Assembly: GCF_000177195.2 (NCBI RefSeq)
Contig: NC_015953.1
Span: forward strand, 1,922,001 to 1,986,000
Source of the DNA: Streptomyces sp. SirexAA-E
GTDB lineage: Bacteria > Actinomycetota > Actinomycetes > Streptomycetales > Streptomycetaceae
DNA length: 64,000 nucleotides
Direction of reading: 5' to 3'
The notes beneath the pieces are model-generated. The model worked only from the letters and a program-made list of their open reading frames with translations, was not told the DNA's origin and did not search any database. This document shows, piece by piece, positions 49,721-58,994 of the stretch; position 1 is the stretch's first letter, and each line of letters begins with the position of its first letter. Made by a program: the position numbers and the translations under genes.

Positions 49721-50421
49721 TCCACGAGATCGACGAGGGGCTGCGGCTGCTGCTGGTGGAGGCCGGTCTCCAGGAGAGCGGTGTCGAGATCGTCTTCGAC
49801 GCGCCCACCCGGGACTGGTCGGCCCGGCGCAACGCCCCGACCATCAGCGTCTTCCTGTACGACATCCGGGAGGAGGTGGCCCGGCGGCGGACCGGGACGA
49901 CGGAGGTGTACGACGGTGAGGGGGCGGTCGTCGGCCGCCGCCACCCGCCGCGCTGGTTCGGGCTGACCTATCTGGTCACCGCCTGGACCAATCGGCCGCA
50001 GGACGAACACCGCCTGCTGTCCGAGGTGTTGCGCTGTCTGATCCGGACGGACGTCCTGCCCGCCCGGCTGCACACGGGCAGCCTCGCCGAGCTCGGTCTC
50101 ACCGTGGGCATCGACGCGGCGGGCCCCGGCACGGACGGCCCTTCGGCGGCGGACGTGTGGTCCGCTCTCGGCGGCGAGCTCAAGCCCTCGATCGTGCTGC
50201 GGGTCTCGGCGCCGCTGGCCGGCGAGCAGACCTCGGTGGGCCCGCCGGTCACCGAGGGCCTGGTGGTACGGGCCTCGGCGGCGGTCGACGCCGTGGAGCC
50301 CGGCCCCGGGCGCAGGCTGCGCTACACGGGCGTCGGCGACCCCGGCGCCGAGGGGTTCGCCGCCGAGCGCGACCGGCTGCCACCGGCGGTCCGCCGTCGG
50401 CGCGAGGGCGGTAGGCGATGA
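49717..50421 (+). CDS. DUF4255-family contractile injection system protein
   Basis: A 234-residue protein matching DUF4255 (Pvc16/Afp16-like), a family found in phage-tail-like injection clusters and thought to cap or terminate the tail. Typical features are the N-terminal helix IHEIDEGLRLLLVEAG, the NAPTISVFLYDIREE strand and WFGLTYLVTAWTNRPQDEHRLL (about 86-110). It overlaps the beta-propeller gene by four bases upstream and the ATPase gene by four downstream, so the three are co-translated. GTG start. Confidence 0.87.
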   Translation: MIHEIDEGLRLLLVEAGLQESGVEIVFDAPTRDWSARRNAPTISVFLYDIREEVARRRTGTTEVYDGEGAVVGRRHPPRWFGLTYLVTAWTNRPQDEHRLLSEVLRCLIRTDVLPARLHTGSLAELGLTVGIDAAGPGTDGPSAADVWSALGGELKPSIVLRVSAPLAGEQTSVGPPVTEGLVVRASAAVDAVEPGPGRRLRYTGVGDPGAEGFAAERDRLPPAVRRRREGGRR

Positions 50422-52532
50422 CGCAGGGCGTACGGGAACGGCCCGGTGCCGCCGCGTCCGGGCTCCAGGACCTGTGGGAACGGCTGAGCGGCGTGGAGCG
50501 GCGGGTGCGGCGGGCCGTGGCCGCGCGCCGTGCCGTGGACCCGGATCCGGACGATCCCTACCGGGGGCAGTATCTGACCCCCGAGGCGGCCGAGCGGATC
50601 CTGGAGTCCCCGTCCGCGTTCCACCCGGCGCCGCCGGACGGTGAGGAGCCGGGGCCGCTCGCGCCGGACGGCAGGCTCGGCCGGCTCGCGCTGGACTTCG
50701 GTCTGCTGCCGCTGGACGTGGAGCTGCTGCTGGTGGCGATGGCCCCCGACGTCGACGCCCGGTTCGAGCGCCTGTACGGCTACCTCAACGACGACCTGAC
50801 CCGGCGCCGGCCGACCGTCGGCCTCGCCCTGGACCTGTGCGGGCTTCCGGTCGCGGGGCCGGGGCGGTTCCGTCTCTCGCCGTCGGCGCCGCTCGTCACG
50901 GGCGGCATCCTGGAGATCGAGGAGCCCGGGCTGCCGCTGTTGTCGCGGGTGCTGCGGGTGCCCGACCGGGTGACCGCGCATCTGCTCGGTGACGACGAGA
51001 TCGCGGGTCAGCTGCGTGGCGTGGTCCGTGTCGGCCGGGGGGAGGCGGAGGCGGACACCGGGCAGGCCGCGCGGGTGGCCGGGGCGGTGGGGACCGGCAG
51101 CGGGCTGGTGTACCTGCTGGACAGGGGCGGTGACCCGGCCCGGCTGGCGGTCGACGCCCTGCTGGCCGCGGGCCGTCGCCCGCTGGTCGTCGACCCGGCG
51201 GCCCTGGTGGCGGATCCGGTGCCGGCGCGGCTCGCCCACGCCCTGGTCACGGAGGCCCGGCTGAGCGGCGGCGGTCTCGTCCTCGGCCCGGTCGAGGCCC
51301 TGGAACCCCAACTCCCGCAGCGTTCCCGGCTCCTGCGTGACCTGTGCCGGGCGGCGGCCGGTGTCCCGCTGGTCGTGCACGGGGTCAAGGGCTGGGACCC
51401 GCTGTGGACCACGGACAGCCCCGTGCTCTTCGGCGTCGCCCCACCGCCGCCCGCACGGCGGGTGTCCCAGTGGGCGCGGGCCCTGGCGGACGCCGGGGCC
51501 GCACCGGGCGGCGTCGTCCCGCTCAGCGGCGAACTCGCCGACGCCGTGGCCGCCTACCGCCTGGACGCGGACCAGATACGCAAGGCGGCCGCCGTCGCCA
51601 CCCGGACGGCTGCGCTGGAGCGGCGGCCGGTGGGGGCGGCGGATCTGCGGGCCGCCGTACGGGCCCAGAACAGTGCGGGACTGGAGCGCCTCGCCCGCCG
51701 CATCGAGCCCGCCGTCGGCTGGGACGATCTGGTCCTGCCCCCGGCGACCCGCCGTCAGCTGGGCGAACTCGCGCTGCGGGCCCGCCACCGCGAGCAGGTG
51801 CTCGGGCGGTGGAGGATGCGTCCGGGCGGCGGCCGGGGGCGGGGCGTGATCGCCCTGTTCGCCGGTGAGTCCGGTACCGGTAAGACGATGTCCGCCGAGG
51901 TGGTGGCCGCCGAACTCGGCATGGAGCTCTATGTGGTGGACCTGTCCACGGTCGTGGACAAGTACATCGGGGAGACCGAGAAGAACCTGGAGCGGATCTT
52001 CGTCGAGGCGGCCGAGGTGAACGGCATCCTCCTCTTCGACGAGGCTGACGCGGTGTTCGGGAAGCGCTCGCAGGTCAAGGACGCGCACGACCGCCACGCG
52101 AACGTGGAGTCGGCCTACCTGCTCCAGCGCATGGAGTCGTTCGACGGCATCGCCGTGCTCACCACCAATCTGCGGGCCAACCTCGACGAGGCGTTCACCC
52201 GCCGGCTCGACGTGGTCGCGGAGTTCCCCATGCCCGACGAGGCGCAGCGGCTCGCCCTGTGGGACCGGTGCCTCGGGGCGGAGTTGCCGCGCGACGCCGA
52301 CCTGGACCTGCCGTTCTGCGCGCGGCGTTTCGAGCTGGCGGGCGGCTCCATCCGTGCGTGCGCGGTGACGGCCGCCTATCTGGCGGCGGAGACCGGCCGT
52401 CCACTCGGTATGGAGCAGGTCGTCTCGGCGGTCCTCCAGGAGTACCGGAAGCTCGGACGGCTGGTGCTGGAGAGCGAGTTCGGGCCCTGGCTGGACGGCG
52501 GACGGGGCGGTGGGGGCGGCCCGCGGCCCTGA
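50418..52532 (+). CDS. AAA+ ATPase of the contractile injection system
   Basis: A 704-residue protein of the Afp15/Pvc15 type. The N-terminal ~470 residues include a winged-helix region and a degenerate ATPase-like part. The active AAA+ domain is at about 480-700: Walker A GESGTGKTMSAE (about 485), Walker B GILLFDEADAVFGKR (about 538), sensor VLTTNLRANLDEAFTRRLD with Arg finger. In related particles this ATPase is needed for assembly or recycling rather than being part of the finished tail. It ends 163 bases before the sheath gene, where a second promoter may lie. Confidence 0.93.
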   Translation: MTQGVRERPGAAASGLQDLWERLSGVERRVRRAVAARRAVDPDPDDPYRGQYLTPEAAERILESPSAFHPAPPDGEEPGPLAPDGRLGRLALDFGLLPLDVELLLVAMAPDVDARFERLYGYLNDDLTRRRPTVGLALDLCGLPVAGPGRFRLSPSAPLVTGGILEIEEPGLPLLSRVLRVPDRVTAHLLGDDEIAGQLRGVVRVGRGEAEADTGQAARVAGAVGTGSGLVYLLDRGGDPARLAVDALLAAGRRPLVVDPAALVADPVPARLAHALVTEARLSGGGLVLGPVEALEPQLPQRSRLLRDLCRAAAGVPLVVHGVKGWDPLWTTDSPVLFGVAPPPPARRVSQWARALADAGAAPGGVVPLSGELADAVAAYRLDADQIRKAAAVATRTAALERRPVGAADLRAAVRAQNSAGLERLARRIEPAVGWDDLVLPPATRRQLGELALRARHREQVLGRWRMRPGGGRGRGVIALFAGESGTGKTMSAEVVAAELGMELYVVDLSTVVDKYIGETEKNLERIFVEAAEVNGILLFDEADAVFGKRSQVKDAHDRHANVESAYLLQRMESFDGIAVLTTNLRANLDEAFTRRLDVVAEFPMPDEAQRLALWDRCLGAELPRDADLDLPFCARRFELAGGSIRACAVTAAYLAAETGRPLGMEQVVSAVLQEYRKLGRLVLESEFGPWLDGGRGGGGGPRP

Positions 52533-52695
52533 CCCGCCCCCTCCCACGGGGCCCTGTCGGGCAGTCACGGCCCGCTCCGGGTGCCCGGGAAGGCAGTGTC
52601 CTCTGCCCTGCCTCCAGGACCTTCGGGCCTGTTCGGCACCGTGACGGCCCGGTGAGACTCGGCAGTGACCGAGTGGGCCAGCCGAAGGAGCGAGC

Positions 52696-54222
52696 ATGCC
52701 GTCGTACCTCACCCCGGGTGTCTACGTGGAGGAGGTGCAGTCCGGAGCACGGCCCATCGAGGGAGTCGGCACCGCCGTGGCAGCCTTCGTCGGCTTCGCG
52801 GAGTCCGGCCCCTTCCACCGGCCGACGCTGGTGACGAACTGGGACCAGTACGTCCAGCAGTTCGGCACCTTCACCCCGGACACCTACCTCGCGCACGCGG
52901 TCTACGGCTACTTCGCCAACGGCGGCGGCACGGCCTACATCGTCCGCGTCGGCGGGCCCGCCCAGGGCGCCGAGGGGGAGGCCGCCGCACAGCCGGCCGC
53001 GCCGGTGGCGATCGGCGGGTTCCTCGTCTCGGCCCGGCCCGGTGCCGGCCCCGACGTCTCGGTCGAGGTCGCCGACGCGGAGGGCGAGAACCCTCCGGAG
53101 GACCGATTCCGGCTGCTGGTGCGGCAGAGCGGCAAGGTGGTGGAGACCTACGAGGCCTCGACCCGTAAGAGCGTCAAGGGCTACCTGGTCAACCAGGTCC
53201 GCGAGTCGAAGCTCATCGAGGTCGCCGAGCAGGCGGGCGCGGCCCAGAGCCGCCCGGAGCGGCAGAGCGTCGGCCTGGTGGCGTCCCCCGCGCCGGGCAC
53301 CGGTGTCGCCCGGCTCGACGCGGCGGAGTACGTCGGTGACGCGGCGGCGCGTACCGGCTTCGCCGGCCTGGAGGCGATCGACGAGATCACCATGGTCGCG
53401 GTCCCGGACCTGATGAGCGCGCACCGGCGGGGCGACCTGGACGCGGAGGGCGTCAAGACCGTCCAGCTCGCCGTGATCGCGCACTGCGAGCAGATGGGCG
53501 ACCGGGTCGCCGTCCTGGACACCCCGCCGTCGATGAACGCGCAGCGGGTCCGTACCTGGCGCAACGACGACGCCGGGTTCGATTCGCGGTACGCCACCGT
53601 GTACTACCCCTGGGTCAAGGTCTTCGACCCGGCGACAGGCCGGAACACGCTGGTGCCGCCGAGCGGTCACGTCGCCGGGGTGTGGGCGCGCAGCGACGCC
53701 GAGCGCGGGGTGCACAAGGCGCCGGCCAACGAGGTCATCCGCGGTGCGGTGGACCTGGAGCTCCGCCTCAGCAAGGGCGAGCAGGACCTGCTCAACCCGA
53801 TCGGCGTCAACTGTGTCCGGGCCTTCCCGGGGCGCGGTATCCGGATCTGGGGGGCGCGGACGCTCTCCTCGGACCCGGCATGGCGCTACCTCAACGTGCG
53901 ACGCCTCTTCAACTACCTGGAGGAGTCGATCCTGCTGGGCACCCAGTGGGTCGTGTTCGAGCCGAACGACGACCGGCTGTGGTCGAGCATCCGGCGCAAC
54001 GTCACCGCGTTCCTCACGGAGGAGTGGCGCCGGGGCGCGCTCTTCGGCCGTACGGCGGAGGAGGCGTTCTACGTCAGGTGCGACCGGCAGAACAACCCGC
54101 AGGAGTCGATCGACCTCGGCCGGGTGGTGTGCGAGATCGGCGTCGCCCCGGTGAAGCCGGCCGAGTTCGTGGTGTTCCGCCTCGCCCAGTTCTCCGACAG
54201 CACGAGCCTCGTCGACGAGTGA
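52696..54222 (+). CDS. Contractile tail sheath protein
   Basis: A 508-residue sheath subunit. The N-terminus YLTPGVYVEEVQSGARPIEGVGTAVAAFVG (4-33) is the conserved phage/CIS sheath start, and domain TAYIVRVGG follows. The C-terminal part has the conserved GIRIWGARTLSSDPAWRYLNVRRLFNYLE region (about 378-410) that forms the interlocking sheath mesh. The variable domain (about 95-240) faces outward. It is a single sheath gene, as usual in Streptomyces CIS. The ATG has GAAGGAGCG upstream. Confidence 0.97.
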   Translation: MPSYLTPGVYVEEVQSGARPIEGVGTAVAAFVGFAESGPFHRPTLVTNWDQYVQQFGTFTPDTYLAHAVYGYFANGGGTAYIVRVGGPAQGAEGEAAAQPAAPVAIGGFLVSARPGAGPDVSVEVADAEGENPPEDRFRLLVRQSGKVVETYEASTRKSVKGYLVNQVRESKLIEVAEQAGAAQSRPERQSVGLVASPAPGTGVARLDAAEYVGDAAARTGFAGLEAIDEITMVAVPDLMSAHRRGDLDAEGVKTVQLAVIAHCEQMGDRVAVLDTPPSMNAQRVRTWRNDDAGFDSRYATVYYPWVKVFDPATGRNTLVPPSGHVAGVWARSDAERGVHKAPANEVIRGAVDLELRLSKGEQDLLNPIGVNCVRAFPGRGIRIWGARTLSSDPAWRYLNVRRLFNYLEESILLGTQWVVFEPNDDRLWSSIRRNVTAFLTEEWRRGALFGRTAEEAFYVRCDRQNNPQESIDLGRVVCEIGVAPVKPAEFVVFRLAQFSDSTSLVDE

Positions 54223-54292
54223 CCCGCGGGGTCCCGCGGCTTTCCCACGAACCGGTCCTCGGACCACCCGAACGAAAAGGTGACACGGAATC

Positions 54293-54733
54293 ATGGCAGA
54301 GGGCGACGCTCTTTCCACCCACGTCTTCGGCGTGCAGCTGGGCGGCTATCTCGTCGAGTCCATCCAGGAGATCAGCGGGATGACCGTCGAGGAGGAGGTC
54401 GTCGAGGTCCGCCAGGTGACCGCGGAGGGCAAGCAGATCATCCGCAAGCAGCCGGGCGCCCGTCAGGCGGGCGAGGTGACGATCACCCGCGGGCTCGACA
54501 AGAGCAGCGAGTTCACCACCTGGATCAAGGAGACCCTGAACAACGGCGCCGTCGACACCGCGCGGCAGAACCTCACCATCGAGATCAAGGACTCGACGGG
54601 CGAGACGGTGCGGCGCATCCAGCTGATGCAGGGCTGGGCCAGCAAGTGGGAGGGCCCGTCGCTGAAGGCCGGCGAGTCCAGCGCGGCCACCGAGACCGTG
54701 ACCATCACCTTCGAGGAGATCGTGGTCGAATGA
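54293..54733 (+). CDS. Inner tail tube protein (gp19-like)
   Basis: A 146-residue T4 gp19-type tube subunit that stacks as hexameric rings inside the sheath. The typical pattern is STHVFGVQLGGYLVESIQEISGM near the start, EITRGLDKS-like central strand, and a C-terminal VTITFEEIVVE beta-strand. The gene lies 70 bases after the sheath gene and overlaps the next gene by four bases. A second tube-fold protein is encoded 3.7 kb downstream, as in other CIS loci. Confidence 0.94.
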   Translation: MAEGDALSTHVFGVQLGGYLVESIQEISGMTVEEEVVEVRQVTAEGKQIIRKQPGARQAGEVTITRGLDKSSEFTTWIKETLNNGAVDTARQNLTIEIKDSTGETVRRIQLMQGWASKWEGPSLKAGESSAATETVTITFEEIVVE

Positions 54734-55212
54734 GGCGACGGACGGTCACGGCGGGCGGCCTGGACGAGATCCTCGACGCCACGGCTCCCGCCGCGCCTGC
54801 GCACCGGGAGACCGCGCCGGCCCCGGCGCGGGAACGGCAGGAGCTGCGCACCGAGTTCGAGTTCGAGCTGCCGCGCGGTTACGTCGACGACGAGGGCACG
54901 GTGCACCGGCACGGCACGATGCGTCTGGCGACCGCCCGGGACGAGCTGCGGCCGCAGATCGACCTGCGCGTCAAGGAGAACCCGGCGTATCTGAGCGTGG
55001 TCCTGCTGAGCCAGGTGATCACCCAGCTCGGCACGGTCACCGATGTGCACGCCGGGGTGGTCGAGCGGATGTACGCCACGGACGTGGCGTTCCTCCAGGA
55101 CTTCTACCGGCGCATCAACAGCGAGGGCCACACGCACGCCGCTGTGACCTGCCCGCTGTGCCACGGCTCGTTCGAGGTGGACCTCTCCGGTGGGCGCCTG
55201 GGGGAATCGTGA
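54730..55212 (+). CDS. CIS-associated protein with C-terminal CxxC motif
   Basis: A 160-residue protein that I do not recognise by name. The first ~35 residues are Ala/Pro-rich. The middle (about 40-125) is mixed alpha/beta with FEFELPRGYVDDEGTVHRHGTMR, similar in pattern to phage tail-assembly proteins. The end holds CPLCHGSFEVDL, a single CxxC pair that may bind metal together with nearby His residues. It is translationally coupled both to the tube gene before it and to the small gene after it, so it probably works in tube or baseplate assembly. Confidence 0.8.
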   Translation: MRRRTVTAGGLDEILDATAPAAPAHRETAPAPARERQELRTEFEFELPRGYVDDEGTVHRHGTMRLATARDELRPQIDLRVKENPAYLSVVLLSQVITQLGTVTDVHAGVVERMYATDVAFLQDFYRRINSEGHTHAAVTCPLCHGSFEVDLSGGRLGES

Positions 55213-55367
55213 CGTACGCGCTTCCCCGGCTGCGGGAGGAGATCGCGTACGTCGCCTACCACTTCCACTGGCGGCTCGAGGACATTCTCGACCTCACCCA
55301 CGGCGAGCGTCAGCAGTGGGTGAGGGAGATCGCGCGGATCAACACCCGCGCCAACGAAGGCGGTTGA
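55209..55367 (+). CDS. Small conserved CIS protein (DUF6760-like)
   Basis: A 52-residue basic/acidic helical protein: LREEIAYVAYHFHWRLEDILDL then HGERQQWVREIARINTR. This is the pattern of the small DUF6760 proteins found in Streptomyces injection clusters; its role is unknown. It resembles the short phage tail-chaperone extensions that bind tape-measure or tube proteins. GTG start overlaps the previous stop (GTGA), and the next gene begins four bases after its stop. Confidence 0.75.
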   Translation: MTYALPRLREEIAYVAYHFHWRLEDILDLTHGERQQWVREIARINTRANEGG

Positions 55368-55371
55368 TCGT

Positions 55372-58300
55372 ATGGGCTTGGGCGGCTGGTTCCGGCGGGA
55401 GGAGCACCGCGCTGCCCCGGCCGTCCTGCCTGAGGGGCCCGGCGGTTCCGGCGGTTCCGGCGACGGCCCCTCGGACGCCGTACCGGTGGCCGGGGCGCGG
55501 GGCGACGACTGGGACGGCGGCTGGCAGCGGGTCGCACCGCCGACGGTGACCGTGGCGCGGTCCTCGATCGGCGTGAGCGACGGCCTGCGGTTCCGGTCGG
55601 GGCTCGCCTCCTGGCAGAACCCCGCGTTCGGCGGCGAACTGGGCCACGCGGTGCTGCCCTCCGCCCCGGTGGGGCTGATCCACGGGGTGACCCGCCCGGC
55701 TCCCCCGGCCCGTACGACGTCCCAGGGCGGCGGCCCGCTGCTGCTGCGCGCGATCGCTCCGGAGCCGGAGCCGGAGCCGGTGGCTGAGCGGTCGGATCGG
55801 CCGTCGGTTCGACCGTCGCCCCGGCCGTCGGCGGGACCTTCCGGTCCCTCCGGCCCGTCGTCCGGCTCCTTCGGTCTTCCCGTCGCGTCCGGCGCCCCCG
55901 CCACGTCCGTCCCCGCGACCACGCCGGGTCGCGGCACCCGGTCCGCGCGGCGGCCGGGCGGACCGGCGCGTACGCCGGAGTCCCGGAGCGGATCGCCCGT
56001 GCCGTCCGCACCCCCAGTCCAGCGTCGGCCGGTCGGCGCCCCGGCGGCCGACGGCCCTCAGGACACCCGGGACGCCGGGCCGGGACGCGCGCCGGGGACC
56101 GGCCGAGAAGCCCCCGTGCCCTCGCTGCCCTCTCCGTCGCCGCGTGCCCGTCCGGCGGCCGTACGCCCGCACCCGGTCCGCCCGTCCCTGGTGGTGGCAC
56201 GGCGTCCGGTGATGGCCCTGCGTCAGGTCGCCGCGGTCCCGGCAGCCGTCGACCGCACCCGGAACCCCGTCCCGGCACCGACCGCCCCGGGGCCCTCGTC
56301 GGCCGCGCGGGACGAGGCGCCGCGCACCCCGGGAGACGCACCGACCGGTACCGGCGTCCGGCGGGACGTCCCCGCGCCGCGCCCCGGGACGGTACGAACG
56401 GCCCTGGGCGCGCCCCTGCGTGAACTGCCCTCCGGCGCCGTGCCGTCCGTCGGCGGACAGGGCGCCCGTCCGGCCGGTCCCGGGCCCGGTGCGCCGGTCG
56501 GGGAGGGCGCGGCGATGCCCGTACTGCACCGGTCCGTCCCCGAGGGCTCTCCTTCTTCGGCTGCGGCCGCGACTCCGGGAGCGGGAGCGCCTCGTGGACC
56601 GGCGCGGCCCTCGTCGACGCGGGAGGAGGCGGGCGGCCCGCCGCGCTCCTCGGCTCCTTCCGCACCGCCGCGCTCCTCGGCTCCTTCCGCACCGCCGCGT
56701 TCCTCCGCCCGCACCGAGCAGCACGGCACCACCCCCGCCACCCGGTCCGGGCGCCCGGGCGCGCCCGCGGACCCGTCACGTGCGCGCGGGGGGATCGGCG
56801 CCCCCTTGGCGGCGCTGCCCCCCACGGCCGGGTCCGAACCCCCGGCGCGAGGGTCCGCACCGCTGCTCGGCACCGGCCGTCCGGTGCGGCGCCGGACGGA
56901 CCCGGGGGTCGGTCCCGGCCCGGCAGCGCATGAGCCGTCGGACGCGGGCCCGCGCTCCACACCCGAACCCCCGCGGACGGGTGCGGCCGCCGCGACGCCG
57001 GTACGGGCACCCGAGCCTCCGGCGCTGCCCGGACGGTCCGCCGAGCCGCTCCCGGCGGTGCAGCGCGCCCTCCGTAGCGGGCCCGTGGTCGCGGAGGCCA
57101 CCATCTCGGACAGCCGTGAACGGCCCGCTGACGGCCGCGAAGCCGTCGTACGGCAGCCCTCCGGCCCCGGCCCGCGCACCCCGGCCAGGAACCGGCGGAC
57201 CGGCACCGCTTCCTCTCCCGCACCGAACCCGGCACCGGCGACCAGGACGGCGGTGGCCCGCCGCATCGCCCCGGCGCTCCCGGGCGTGCGCGCCTCCGCG
57301 TCCGGCGGCGCCGACACCCCGGCCACAGCACCGTCCACCGCCCCCACCGCTCCCGCCGTCGTCCAGCGGTCGCGGTCGCTGCTGGCGGACCGGCCGTTGA
57401 GCGTCAGCACCGGTGCGGGCGAGGGATTCACCGCGCCGCCCCCGGCCGCCGGTGCCGAAGCACCCGCCCGGCCGGTCGTGAAGGCCGCCTGGCGGCGCGA
57501 GCCGACGCCCGTGGAGCCGCCCGACGCCCCCTCCCCCTCACCGTCGCGCACGGGCCCGACGCCCGCCAGGAGCGGCCCGCGTCTCCGGCGTTCCCGTACG
57601 GCCACCCCGCAGACCCCCGCACCGCCCGCGTCGCCCGCGTCGCCCACGACAAGCCCCTCCGGAAGCGCCCCCGGCCCGGGACCGACGACCGCCACGCCCG
57701 GCGGACCGGGGACGTCCGGCGGACCGGGCACGCCCGCCGCCCCGGTGGTCCGACCCATGACCGGCTCCCCCGTCTCCCCGGCGCACGCGGTGCGCGCGGA
57801 AGGGGCGGGGCGGCCGCTGCCGTCGGCGCCCGCCGGAGGACGGCCCGCGCCGTCCCCGTCCTCCTCCCCCCGCCCCTCCCCGTCCGGTCCGCCACTGCCG
57901 GTCGTACGCCCTCACCCGCCGGCCTCCGCCGGTCCGGGGGCTCCCGCCGTGCCGATCCAGCGGCTGTCCGTGCCGGTGGCCGCCGGGCCCGGTCCCGCAC
58001 CGGCGGCCGGTCCCCCGGCCGTCCCCGCCCCGGGTCCGGTCGCCGATCCGCAGCTCCCGGCCGTCCGGGTCACCCGGCGCGCCCCGGCCCACGACGCCCG
58101 GCCCGTGCCCCCGGCCCACGACGCCCGCTCCGTGCCCCCGGCACCCGCCACCGGGGCCCGGCCGGCGCAGGCGGCCGTCCAGCGGACGGCCCTGCAACGG
58201 GCGGCGGCCGAGGCGGGGATCGCGGGAGTCCCCGTGACCGCCGTCCCCGCCCGGACACCGGCCGCACCGGCGAAGGGACCCGGACCGGCAACCCGCACCG

Positions 58301-58449
58301 CCACGACGTCGGCGGCGGCGCACCCGGCCCCCGGCCCCGACCTGGAGGAACTCGCCCGCAGGCTGCTCGAACCGGTGAGCCGGCTGCTCCGCGCCGACAT
58401 GCGGCGGGGCCTCGAACGGTCCGGCCGGCTGTACGACGGCCGGCGCTGA
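55372..58449 (+). CDS. Large disordered Pro/Ala/Arg-rich CIS protein
   Basis: A 1025-residue protein of strongly biased composition. A short ordered start (GLGGWFRREEH; WQNPAFGGELGHAV at about 83-96) is followed by some 850 residues of Pro/Ala/Gly/Ser/Thr/Arg sequence without predicted fold. This stretch contains at least five scattered V/IQR motifs (for example PVQRRPV, AVQRALRSG, VVQRSRS, IQRLSVP, AVQRTALQR). The final ~35 residues form a probable helix (LEELARRLLEPVSRLLRADMRRGLERSG). VQR-rich disordered segments also occur in some proteins of extracellular injection systems. It could be a tape-measure-like, cargo or adaptor protein. Two 27-base tandem repeats lie inside it. Function not assigned. 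Confidence 0.82.
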   Translation: MGLGGWFRREEHRAAPAVLPEGPGGSGGSGDGPSDAVPVAGARGDDWDGGWQRVAPPTVTVARSSIGVSDGLRFRSGLASWQNPAFGGELGHAVLPSAPVGLIHGVTRPAPPARTTSQGGGPLLLRAIAPEPEPEPVAERSDRPSVRPSPRPSAGPSGPSGPSSGSFGLPVASGAPATSVPATTPGRGTRSARRPGGPARTPESRSGSPVPSAPPVQRRPVGAPAADGPQDTRDAGPGRAPGTGREAPVPSLPSPSPRARPAAVRPHPVRPSLVVARRPVMALRQVAAVPAAVDRTRNPVPAPTAPGPSSAARDEAPRTPGDAPTGTGVRRDVPAPRPGTVRTALGAPLRELPSGAVPSVGGQGARPAGPGPGAPVGEGAAMPVLHRSVPEGSPSSAAAATPGAGAPRGPARPSSTREEAGGPPRSSAPSAPPRSSAPSAPPRSSARTEQHGTTPATRSGRPGAPADPSRARGGIGAPLAALPPTAGSEPPARGSAPLLGTGRPVRRRTDPGVGPGPAAHEPSDAGPRSTPEPPRTGAAAATPVRAPEPPALPGRSAEPLPAVQRALRSGPVVAEATISDSRERPADGREAVVRQPSGPGPRTPARNRRTGTASSPAPNPAPATRTAVARRIAPALPGVRASASGGADTPATAPSTAPTAPAVVQRSRSLLADRPLSVSTGAGEGFTAPPPAAGAEAPARPVVKAAWRREPTPVEPPDAPSPSPSRTGPTPARSGPRLRRSRTATPQTPAPPASPASPTTSPSGSAPGPGPTTATPGGPGTSGGPGTPAAPVVRPMTGSPVSPAHAVRAEGAGRPLPSAPAGGRPAPSPSSSPRPSPSGPPLPVVRPHPPASAGPGAPAVPIQRLSVPVAAGPGPAPAAGPPAVPAPGPVADPQLPAVRVTRRAPAHDARPVPPAHDARSVPPAPATGARPAQAAVQRTALQRAAAEAGIAGVPVTAVPARTPAAPAKGPGPATRTATTSAAAHPAPGPDLEELARRLLEPVSRLLRADMRRGLERSGRLYDGRR
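56638..56706 (+). repeat. 27-base tandem repeat encoding PPRSSAPSA
   Basis: Two and a half near-identical copies of a 27-base unit within the disordered CIS gene (units start at 56638, 56665 and 56692). It encodes a nine-residue proline/serine repeat and probably arose by slippage. Confidence 0.85.
58084..58137 (+). repeat. 27-base tandem duplication encoding PAHDAR[P/S]VP
   Basis: Two adjacent 27-base copies (58084-58110 and 58111-58137) in the same disordered gene, differing at a few bases. The reading frame is preserved. Confidence 0.85.
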
Positions 58450-58481
58450 CGGCCCGCAGGGAACGGCAAGGAGAGAAGCGG

Positions 58482-58907
58482 ATGACGGACAACATCTTCG
58501 CGACGAGCGTGTTCTTCCGGCTCGTCATCGGAGGCAACGACCTGGGGGCCTTCCACACCTGCTCGGGTCTCGGGGCCGAGGTGGAGATGGAGCAGTACGC
58601 CGAGGGCGGCAACAACGGCTTCGCGTGGCAGCTGCCGGGTCGCATCACCTGGACCAACATCACGCTGACCCGGCCGGTCACCGCCGACACGACCAAGATC
58701 GCGCGCTGGCTGAACGAGATCATCCAGCGGGTCGAGCCCAAGGACGGCGAGATCGTGGCGCTCAGACCGGACCTCAGCCGCATCATCAGCTGGCAGGTCC
58801 AAGGCATCGTGCCGGTCCGCTGGCAGGGCCCGTCGTTCGATCCGGCGAACTCCCAGGCGGCCGTCGAGACGCTGGAGATCGCACACGAGGGCCTGAGCCC
58901 GTCCTGA
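58482..58907 (+). CDS. Second tube-fold protein (gp19-like)
   Basis: A 141-residue protein of the T4 gp19-like tube/baseplate-tube family: FFRLVIGGNDLGAFHTCSGLGAEVEMEQYAEGG near the start and a C-terminal ETLEIAHEGLS strand. CIS loci normally have two or more such proteins. One builds the long tube, while this one, placed beside the hub genes, more likely forms the first ring that joins tube to baseplate. AAGGAGA precedes the ATG. Confidence 0.92.
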   Translation: MTDNIFATSVFFRLVIGGNDLGAFHTCSGLGAEVEMEQYAEGGNNGFAWQLPGRITWTNITLTRPVTADTTKIARWLNEIIQRVEPKDGEIVALRPDLSRIISWQVQGIVPVRWQGPSFDPANSQAAVETLEIAHEGLSPS

Positions 58908-58994
58908 ACCGACCTGAACCCTCCCGAACCCTCCTGCCCCCGACGTCCCCGTATCCGCCCGTCGTCGACCCACCCTCCCGGAAGGAGGAACCGC

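Noticed and set aside
56638..58137. Short regularly repeated units that might suggest a repeat array such as CRISPR.
   Set aside because: The units are 27-base tandem copies in frame within a low-complexity coding region, without spacers.
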